Positions 1 through 5,019 of a stretch of 6,296 nt of DNA are shown here, in pieces. The DNA is from Planctomycetota bacterium (GTDB lineage: Bacteria; Planctomycetota; DG-23; SLPQ01). The translations under genes were made by a program, and so were the position numbers. The notes beneath the pieces were generated by a model. It saw nothing but the letters and a program-made list of their open reading frames with translations. It ran no database searches and was not told the origin of the DNA. Each line of letters starts with the position of its first letter. Positions within the stretch are counted from its first letter, which is position 1. The stretch spans positions 1 through 6,296 of the forward strand of contig JAGHCE010000240.1 in NCBI GenBank assembly GCA_021160625.1, in the 5' to 3' direction.

Positions 1-638
1 ACCTCGCTATGCGTGCCGAGATGGAGCGCTTTGATGCCGACGCCGTCTCCGTCGATTGTCTCAACTATGTTTACGGCGGCAAGCTTGACGCCTACCCCTG
101 CCTGGGCTTTATGGAGCTCAACAACTCTGGCCTTGTGGGCGTGTGCGAAGCCGATGTCCAGAGCACATTGTGCTTTCTCGTGTTCAAGGCGCTCACGGGA
201 AGACCCAGCTATGTCTCGGACCCTGTAATCGACGAGGCGTCCAACCAGATAATATACACCCACTGCGTGGCAACGACGAAACCTTTCGGCCCGGACGGAG
301 AGACTTATCCATATGTCATCCGCTCACATGCCGAAGACGACAAGGGCGCCGCCAACCAGAGCTTCCTTCCCCTGGGTGAAACGACGACGACCATACAAAT
401 CTCCGTGCCCCACAAGGTCATAACGCTGCACACGGCCAAAAGCGTGGCCAACGTCGTGAGCCCGCTGGCCTGTCGGACAAAGCTCGCCTGCGAAGCAAAC
501 GTAGGGCGCATACTCGAAAACTGGAACGCGCGGCCCGGCTTCGGCTGGCACCGTGTCACGGTCTTCGGCGATTACCAAAAAGACATTGAGTACCTTGCAA
601 AGATCCAAGGCTTCGAGCTCTTTCGCGAGGATGCCTAA
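1..638 (+). CDS. Sugar isomerase, L-fucose isomerase-like, C-terminal part (5' partial)
   Basis: The reading frame is open from the left edge (first full codon at base 3) to TAA at 636-638, giving about 211 visible residues. An ATG at base 9 is probably internal, because the conserved domain is already under way. The protein resembles the C-terminal domain of the L-fucose/L-arabinose isomerase superfamily, metal-dependent cytosolic enzymes that interconvert aldose and ketose sugars. Counting from the ATG at 9, supporting patches are AYPCLGFMELNN (28-39), a CEADV block (46-50), SHAEDDKGA (107-115) followed by a Gly-rich strand, and a C-terminal GWHRVTVFGD (179-188). The acidic residues and the two His are candidate metal or substrate ligands by analogy, but I cannot assign them individually. 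These enzymes are usually 450-600 residues, so more than half lies outside the window. The sugar substrate cannot be told from this part. It ends 360 bases before purA and looks unrelated to it. Confidence 0.75.
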   Translation, partial: LAMRAEMERFDADAVSVDCLNYVYGGKLDAYPCLGFMELNNSGLVGVCEADVQSTLCFLVFKALTGRPSYVSDPVIDEASNQIIYTHCVATTKPFGPDGETYPYVIRSHAEDDKGAANQSFLPLGETTTTIQISVPHKVITLHTAKSVANVVSPLACRTKLACEANVGRILENWNARPGFGWHRVTVFGDYQKDIEYLAKIQGFELFREDA

Positions 639-697
639 GAACAAAACCCGAAAATCCCCAGGGGGCGCGAGGTAAGTTTCGAAGCCTGGCCATCAAC

Positions 698-810
698 GGC
701 AAGGGAACTTGCCGAGCGGCTTGAAGTGCCCCCTGTGCAACATACGTAAAGGCCCTGTTTGCAGGAAAATGGAGACGATATACTGATTCCTGCACAGGGG
801 AAGCTGCTCG
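698..810 (+). ncRNA. Candidate structured RNA (multi-stem inverted repeats), family unknown
   Basis: Hand pairing shows three elements. First, 698-703 pairs with 708-713 (6 bp) and closes a GGAA loop, a GNRA tetraloop. Second, 713-722 pairs with 801-810: 10 pairs, one of them G-U. Third, 730-739 pairs with 791-800: 10 Watson-Crick pairs, with the 3' strand continuous from the second stem and a 7-base bulge (723-729) on the 5' side. A competing 8-bp stem is possible between 760-767 and 787-794, because TGCA occurs at both 736-739 and 760-763 and either copy can pair with 791-794. No T run follows, so it is not a simple terminator. It could be a free small RNA, part of the 3' untranslated region of the sugar isomerase mRNA, or a relic of an inverted-repeat element. 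Strand is assumed from the neighbours. No folding energy or homology was computed. Confidence 0.3.
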
Positions 811-921
811 GGGCCCCACATTGAGATGTACTGAGCGATTTCGCCCTACCAAACACCTAAATTCAGTCTATGTGCCCCGGCTTCTCCCCCCTTGTCCTCC
901 GGCCTTGGTGTCGGATTAGCA

Positions 922-950
922 TTGCCCAAAGGCCCCACTGGCTATAGAAT
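922..950 (+). promoter_or_regulatory. Likely sigma70-type promoter of purA
   Basis: TTGCCC at 922-927 (4 of 6 to TTGACA) is separated by 17 bases from TAGAAT at 945-950 (5 of 6 to TATAAT). Transcription would begin near 957, giving purA a leader of about 42 bases. The spacing is ideal and the position just upstream of the gene is right, but such matches also arise by chance, and sigma-factor preferences are unknown in this organism. If correct, the structured segment at 698-810 lies outside the purA transcript. Confidence 0.4.
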
Positions 951-981
951 GCAGGTTTGTGGCACTACGTCGCGGGCGTAC

Positions 982-995
982 GGAGGAACAGGAAG
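982..995 (+). promoter_or_regulatory. Ribosome binding site of purA
   Basis: GGAGGA at 982-987 lies 11 bases before the ATG at 999, and a second purine stretch AGGAAG (990-995) lies 3 bases before it. Together they support ATG 999 over the in-frame TTG at 957, which would add 14 residues not found in the family and sits at the predicted transcription start. Confidence 0.6.
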
Positions 996-998
996 CCA

Positions 999-2285
999 AT
1001 GAATACCTTAGCGGTAGTCGGGTTACAGTGGGGCGACGAGGGCAAAGGCAAGATTGTCGATCTGCTCAGCCTGCAGCACGACGTCATCGTGCGCTGCCAG
1101 GGAGGCAGCAACGCCGGGCACACGGTCGTCGTCAACTCTGAAAAATACGCCCTGCACCTCGTGCCGTCGGGAATACTCACACCCGGCAAGATAAACGTCG
1201 TGGCGAACGGCGTCGTAATCGACCCGGTGGCTCTCGTCGAGGAAATCGGGAACCTGCGCTCCAGAGGCGTCGAGGTGGGCGAAAACCTCTTGATAAGCGA
1301 TAGGGCGCACGTGGTCTTTCCCTACCACAAGCTGCTCGACCGTGCCCAGGATGCCAAGCGCTCCGGCAGCGACAAGATCGGCACCACCGGCCGCGGCATA
1401 GGCCCCGCCTACGCCGACAAGTACAGCCGTTCGGGATTTCGCATAGGCGACCTTTTGGACAGGGGCTTCATCGAGAAGGCCCTTCTGCCGCGCATAGAGG
1501 AGAAGAACTTCCTGCTCAGAGAATACTTCGGCGCCGACGAGATCTCGGCTGAAGAGACGCTTGCAGAGGTCGCCAAGGCCGCCGAGGCCCTGAGGCCCCA
1601 CGTAACGGATACGGCCGTGGTGTTGCGGCGCTTCATCGCCCAGGACAGGAAAATCCTCTTCGAGGGCGCACAGGGAGCGCTTCTGGACATCGACCACGGC
1701 ACCTACCCATATGTAACATCTTCGAACACTACCGCCGCAGGCATCCCCGCCGGCACGGGCCTGCCGCCGGCGGCGGTCACGAACGTGCTGGGCGTTCTCA
1801 AGGCATACACCACGAGGGTGGGAGCAGGCCCCCTCCCCACCGAGCTTGAGGACGAGACGGGCGAACGCCTGCGCGAAAGCGGAGCCGAATACGGAGCGAC
1901 GACAGGCCGGCCGAGGCGCTGCGGATGGTTCGACGCGGTCGTCGCGCGCCATAGCGTGGCTCTAAACGGCTGCACGGGGATAGCCCTGACGAAAATCGAC
2001 GTCTTGGACGGCTTCGAGACCATAAAGGTCGCCACGGCCTACGATCTCGACGGGCAGACGACACGGGATATGCCGGCGAGTGCATCCGCAGTCGAGAGGT
2101 GCGTGCCGCTCTACGAGGAGGTCCCCGGCTGGAAAGAGGACACCAGCGGCATCCGGGAGTGGAAAGACCTGCCGGCCAGGACCAGAGAGTACATTGCCCG
2201 CATCGAGGACCTGGCGGGGTGCCGGATAAGCATGGTCTCCGTCGGGCGCGAGCGAACGGCGATAATAACGCGCGAAGGCAAGTAG
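999..2285 (+). CDS. purA: Adenylosuccinate synthetase
   Basis: PurA joins IMP and aspartate using GTP to make adenylosuccinate, the first committed step from IMP to AMP, in the cytosol. The 428-residue product has the usual family length. The N-terminal WGDEGKGK (11-18) is the GTP-binding loop, with Asp13 and His41 at the positions of the E. coli catalytic pair. Further hallmarks in order are GTTGRGIGPAYADK, EGAQGALLDIDHGTYPYVTSS, the IMP/aspartate-binding GATTGRPRRCGW and the guanine-recognition TKID. Start ATG 999 puts the P-loop at residue 11, as in other PurA proteins. It stands alone behind its own putative promoter, and 46 bases separate it from uppS. No frameshift or missing key residue is visible. 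It is catalytically intact by inspection and I am very sure of the name. Confidence 0.97.
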   Translation: MNTLAVVGLQWGDEGKGKIVDLLSLQHDVIVRCQGGSNAGHTVVVNSEKYALHLVPSGILTPGKINVVANGVVIDPVALVEEIGNLRSRGVEVGENLLISDRAHVVFPYHKLLDRAQDAKRSGSDKIGTTGRGIGPAYADKYSRSGFRIGDLLDRGFIEKALLPRIEEKNFLLREYFGADEISAEETLAEVAKAAEALRPHVTDTAVVLRRFIAQDRKILFEGAQGALLDIDHGTYPYVTSSNTTAAGIPAGTGLPPAAVTNVLGVLKAYTTRVGAGPLPTELEDETGERLRESGAEYGATTGRPRRCGWFDAVVARHSVALNGCTGIALTKIDVLDGFETIKVATAYDLDGQTTRDMPASASAVERCVPLYEEVPGWKEDTSGIREWKDLPARTREYIARIEDLAGCRISMVSVGRERTAIITREGK

Positions 2286-2303
2286 CCACCGGCACCGGAC
2301 CCG

Positions 2304-2311
2304 TTTTTTTT
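2304..2311 (+). other. Run of eight T between purA and uppS
   Basis: An uninterrupted T8 lies 18 bases after the purA stop, in otherwise GC-rich DNA. The bases before it (2286-2303) are GC-rich, but I can draw only stems of 3 bp, so a standard intrinsic terminator is not convincing. It could act as a weak terminator or pause site. It could equally be without function. Confidence 0.25.
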
Positions 2312-2331
2312 GCGGATATGTTACACAGGCG

Positions 2332-3057
2332 ATGATGACCCATAAAAACGTCCCGCGACACATTGCGATAATAATGGACGGCAACGGCCGGTGGGCGCGT
2401 GCGCGCGGGCTGCCGCGCGTTGAGGGGCACAGGCGCGGTGTCGAGTCGATCCGCAATCTGGTGACCGCCTTGTCGAAGCAGGAGGACGTCAAGTATCTCA
2501 CCTTGTACGCATTCAGCCGGGAAAACTGGAAGCGCCCGGCGAAGGAAGTGGGGTTCCTGATGCGGCTCTTGAGGTACTTCTGCCGGCGGGAACTCAAGAT
2601 GATGATGAAGAACTCGGTCCGCTTCACGACGATAGGCGCGCTGTCGTCTCTTCCCAAGGTAGTACGCGAGGAAGTCAGAAAGACCCGGCAGGCGACGCAA
2701 GACAACGACGGCTTCACAATGTGCTTGGCGATCAACTACGGCGGCAGGGACGAAATAGTCAGGGCCGCGCGCCGCGTCGCGCGGAGGGCGGCCTCCGGAG
2801 ACATCCAGGCGCGATCCATAAATGAGCGCCTCTTCGCAAGGCACCTTCAGACCGCCGGTATGCCGGACCCCGACCTTCTCATCAGGACCGCCGGGGAGAT
2901 GAGGCTGAGCAACTTCCTCCTGTGGGAGGCGTCCTACGCGGAGCTGTGGTTTACCAACGTGCTGTGGCCCGACTTCAGGATGGAGCATCTCAACAAGGCG
3001 ATTCGCGCATACTCCAGTCGCACGCGCAAGTACGGGGCCGTAGAGGACACCCGATGA
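2332..3057 (+). CDS. uppS: Isoprenyl transferase (undecaprenyl diphosphate synthase)
   Basis: UppS adds isopentenyl units in cis to farnesyl diphosphate to make undecaprenyl diphosphate, the lipid carrier for peptidoglycan and other envelope glycans; it works at the inner face of the membrane. The 241-residue product has the family's normal length. IIMDGNGRWA (13-22) carries the catalytic Asp16. GHRRG (32-36) holds the conserved His33. FSRENWKRP (61-69) is the substrate loop. PDPDLLIRTAGEMRLSNFLLW (178-198) has Arg185, Arg191 and Ser193, and Glu204 follows in the YAELWF block; these match E. coli Arg194, Arg200, Ser202 and Glu213 in spacing. The gene starts with ATGATG. The only Shine-Dalgarno hint is AGG at 2327-2329, 2 bases from the first ATG and 5 from the second, so 2335 is an equally good start. 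Its stop overlaps the start of cdsA, pointing to coupled translation. Chain length cannot be read from sequence alone. Confidence 0.95.
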   Translation: MMTHKNVPRHIAIIMDGNGRWARARGLPRVEGHRRGVESIRNLVTALSKQEDVKYLTLYAFSRENWKRPAKEVGFLMRLLRYFCRRELKMMMKNSVRFTTIGALSSLPKVVREEVRKTRQATQDNDGFTMCLAINYGGRDEIVRAARRVARRAASGDIQARSINERLFARHLQTAGMPDPDLLIRTAGEMRLSNFLLWEASYAELWFTNVLWPDFRMEHLNKAIRAYSSRTRKYGAVEDTR

Positions 3058-3905
3058 GGCGCAACAGGGTCCTCACAGGCATAGCGGCCTCGGCCCTCGT
3101 CATAGCGATCCTGGCGGCGGATCATTATTTCGTGCACGGGTTCCCGTCGGCGGCGCTTCTGGCATTGGTGGCGTTTGCGGCCTCGTACGAGCTTTGCCTG
3201 ATCCTGGAATCGGCGGGCGTGGCAACATTCCCCAAGCTCACCGCCTTCGCGTCATTCGCTGTGGCCCTGATGCCGGTGCTCGTGAACCACTTCTATTCGC
3301 AGACAAGCTCCTTTGCCTGGCAGGCGGGGCTCATTTTCCTCTTTATGATCCTGACCTTCGCAATAGCGCTTGCCAAGCCCGACCCGAACGCGGGCGCCAA
3401 GGCGGTCATAAGCGGCACCTTCGTGCTGATGTACGTAGGGTTCGCGCTTTCGTTCCTGGTGCGCCTGAGGGGACTGCCTCAGGTCGGCAATGCACTTTTA
3501 ATCTTCGTGCTCGCCTGCTCGAAGGTCGGCGATTCCGCGGCGTACTTCGTGGGCCGTATGATCGGGAAACACCCTTTTGCAAGGCGCATAAGCCCTCGCA
3601 AAACCGTCGAGGGCGCCGTCGCGGCCTTTGCAGCCAGTCTCCTCGTGGCGGTGGTTATGGCGCGCTTTGTCGCCGGCTCGGTGAGCCTCGTTCAACTTCT
3701 CTTGTGGGCGGCGCTGCTCTCGGTGGCCGCACAGTTCGGCGACCTGGCGGAATCCCTCCTGAAGAGGGCCGGGGCGGTGAAGGATTCCAGCAGCATCATC
3801 GGCGCCGTAGGAGGCACACTCGACGTGGTCGACTCGCTGCTACTTTGCGCTCCGACCGCCTACATACTCGCACTGGCGGCAGGTCTGGGTGCCGGCCCGG
3901 GATAG
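3054..3905 (+). CDS. cdsA: Phosphatidate cytidylyltransferase (CDP-diacylglycerol synthase)
   Basis: CdsA makes CDP-diacylglycerol from phosphatidate and CTP, the branch point for bacterial phospholipids; it is an integral membrane protein. The ATG at 3054 overlaps the uppS TGA (ATGA) and has AGAGGA at 3042-3047, 6 bases before it. The 283-residue product is strongly hydrophobic with roughly seven to eight membrane segments from residue 8 onward. The C-terminal half has the family core: KVGDSAAYFVGR (157-168), SPRKTVEG (180-187), GDLAESLLKR (229-238) and KDSSSIIGAVGGTLDVVDS (243-261). In the last block the PROSITE-type signature normally reads x-H-G-G...D-R-x-D; here His is Val252 and Arg is Val258, while both aspartates (257, 260) and the two glycines remain. 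I recall similar replacements in planctomycete CdsA proteins, so I read this as a lineage variant rather than a dead enzyme. It follows uppS, a very common pairing. Confidence 0.93.
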   Translation: MRRNRVLTGIAASALVIAILAADHYFVHGFPSAALLALVAFAASYELCLILESAGVATFPKLTAFASFAVALMPVLVNHFYSQTSSFAWQAGLIFLFMILTFAIALAKPDPNAGAKAVISGTFVLMYVGFALSFLVRLRGLPQVGNALLIFVLACSKVGDSAAYFVGRMIGKHPFARRISPRKTVEGAVAAFAASLLVAVVMARFVAGSVSLVQLLLWAALLSVAAQFGDLAESLLKRAGAVKDSSSIIGAVGGTLDVVDSLLLCAPTAYILALAAGLGAGPG

Positions 3906-3924
3906 GAACAATCGAGGCAAAGCA

Positions 3925-4929
3925 ATGCGGAAAAAGGACTCAAATATACACTACGACCCGCCCATCCAAAGGGAGGTCTTCTTCGACAACCAGGAGGAGA
4001 CACGGGCCGTTTTCGGGATCGAGGACCGCCACCTCAAGGTCGTCAAGAAGGCCTTCGAGGTAAGCGTGGTCGGCCGCCACGATAATGTGAAGGTGAAAGG
4101 GGCACCCGAAGCCGTCGAGAGGGCCGAAAGGACGTTTCTCGAACTGCGTAGGCTCTATGCCGAGGGGGTGGCGATTACTCCGGGGGAGGTGGAAAGCGTC
4201 GCCGAGGCAATAAAGAGCGAGGGCGGTGCCACCGAGAGCCCGGAGAAAATCGAGATATTCGCCAAGCAGGTCTACGTCCGGCCGAAGACGCCCGGCCAGG
4301 TCGCCTACGTCAAGGCTATGCGCAGGCACGACATCGTGTTTTCCATCGGCGTCGCCGGCACCGGAAAGACCTACTTAGCCGTGGCGATGGCGGTAAGCGC
4401 CCTCAAGAAACGCCAGGTGAGGCGGCTGATACTCGTCAGGCCCGCCGTAGAGGCCGGGGAGAAGCTCGGATTCCTCCCGGGCGACATCCAGGCGAAGGTA
4501 AACCCATACTTGAGGCCGCTCTACGATGCGCTTCATGATATGATGGATTATGGCCAGTTGCGCCGATATATGGAGTCGGATATTATCGAGGTGGTGCCGC
4601 TGGCCTATATGCGCGGCCGGACATTGAACGACTCCTTCATCATCCTTGACGAGGCCCAGAACTGCACGGCGCTGCAGATGAAGATGTTCCTGACGAGGCT
4701 CGGTATGCGCTCGCGCAGTATAATCACCGGCGACATCAGCCAGGTCGACCTGCCCGTCGGCGAACGCTCCGGCCTTATGGAGGCGGAAAGGATACTCAAG
4801 GGGATCGAGGGGATTTCGTTTGTTTACCTGGAAAAGCGCGATATAGTGCGGCACGCGCTGGTTCAGAGTATTGTCGAGGCCTATGACAGGGACGACAAGA
4901 AAAATGCCTCGCAGGCCCGGAATGGTTGA
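3925..4929 (+). CDS. phoH: PhoH-family ATPase (PhoH-like protein)
   Basis: This is a cytosolic P-loop ATPase of the PhoH family, related to the ATPase core of superfamily 1 helicases and linked by genome context to RNA metabolism with YbeY; its exact substrate is not settled. The 334-residue product has the usual length. Residues 17-78 form the small KH-like N-terminal region. Walker A is GVAGTGKT (142-149), where the second residue is Val rather than the commoner Pro. Walker B is IILDEAQN (239-246), followed by QMKMFLTRLG (251-260), ITGD (267-270) and DLPVGERSGL (275-284). I chose ATG 3925 because GAGG lies at 3914-3917, 7 bases upstream. A GTG at 3889 in the same frame would overlap cdsA by 17 bases and add 12 residues unlike the family. 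The gene follows cdsA by 19 bases. Being directly before a pgpH-like gene matches the phoH-pgpH-ybeY order known in Bacillus and many other bacteria. Confidence 0.95.
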   Translation: MRKKDSNIHYDPPIQREVFFDNQEETRAVFGIEDRHLKVVKKAFEVSVVGRHDNVKVKGAPEAVERAERTFLELRRLYAEGVAITPGEVESVAEAIKSEGGATESPEKIEIFAKQVYVRPKTPGQVAYVKAMRRHDIVFSIGVAGTGKTYLAVAMAVSALKKRQVRRLILVRPAVEAGEKLGFLPGDIQAKVNPYLRPLYDALHDMMDYGQLRRYMESDIIEVVPLAYMRGRTLNDSFIILDEAQNCTALQMKMFLTRLGMRSRSIITGDISQVDLPVGERSGLMEAERILKGIEGISFVYLEKRDIVRHALVQSIVEAYDRDDKKNASQARNG

Positions 4930-5019
4930 GCCTGATCTGTATGCGGCACCTTTCCCCGGCGCCGCGCGCGAACGGGCCTGCGGCCGCTCTTGTGGCCGTG
5001 TGCCCCTGGGAGGGATTCG
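4930..5019. other. Short spacer between phoH and the pgpH-like gene
   Basis: The 90-base spacer is very GC-rich. A small hairpin can be drawn between 4981-4985 and 4994-4998, just ahead of the ribosome binding site at 5008-5013. The frame of the next gene has a stop at 4933-4935 and no ATG after it before 5020. A frame opening at TTG 4926, running to 5570, gives an Arg/Gly/Pro-rich translation and is an out-of-frame shadow. Confidence 0.5.
5008..5013 (+). promoter_or_regulatory. Strong Shine-Dalgarno that sets the TTG start at 5020
   Basis: GGGAGG lies 6 bases before TTG 5020. It is the strongest ribosome binding site in the spacer, and this frame has no ATG or GTG between its last upstream stop (4933-4935) and this point, so it decides the start of the downstream gene. 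Confidence 0.6.

Larger units (their letters stand above)
639..956. other. Non-coding gap between the sugar isomerase and purA
   Basis: This is the only stretch above 300 bases without a gene. No open frame in it looks protein-like; frames on the minus strand (556-852 and 635-856) give low-complexity translations with no recognisable motif. What it holds is a cluster of inverted segments (698-810), a pyrimidine-rich run around 880-900, and a promoter-like pair at 922-950. I see no strong intrinsic terminator for the sugar isomerase: no stem followed by a T run occurs after 638. I also see no tRNA, and nothing that matches SRP RNA, tmRNA, RNase P RNA or a common riboswitch. Confidence 0.7.

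Noticed and set aside
779..784. TATACT, a good -10 match inside the structured segment
   Set aside because: No -35 element at acceptable spacing; the nearest (TTGCAG at 759-764) leaves only 14 bases.
768..790. Faint resemblance of the GACGATATACTG stretch to the J8/7-P7 region of group I introns
   Set aside because: No matching P7 partner or other intron core elements are visible, and the region is too short for an intron.
895..987. Seven-base complementarity between 895-901 and the purA ribosome binding region 981-987, a possible sequestering stem
   Set aside because: Seven bases in such composition arise easily by chance, and the upstream half would lie outside the transcript if the promoter at 922-950 is correct.
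1023..1952. 309-codon minus-strand frame inside purA
   Set aside because: It is fully antisense to the conserved core of purA and shows no motif; a shadow frame.
1798..2988. Long open frame of 396 codons on the minus strand across purA and uppS
   Set aside because: It lies opposite two certain genes, has a Pro/Arg-rich low-complexity translation with no recognisable domain, and is the expected by-product of GC-rich codon use.
3194..4063. 289-codon plus-strand frame over cdsA and the start of phoH
   Set aside because: It is a shifted frame of cdsA and phoH with an Arg-rich translation and no motif.
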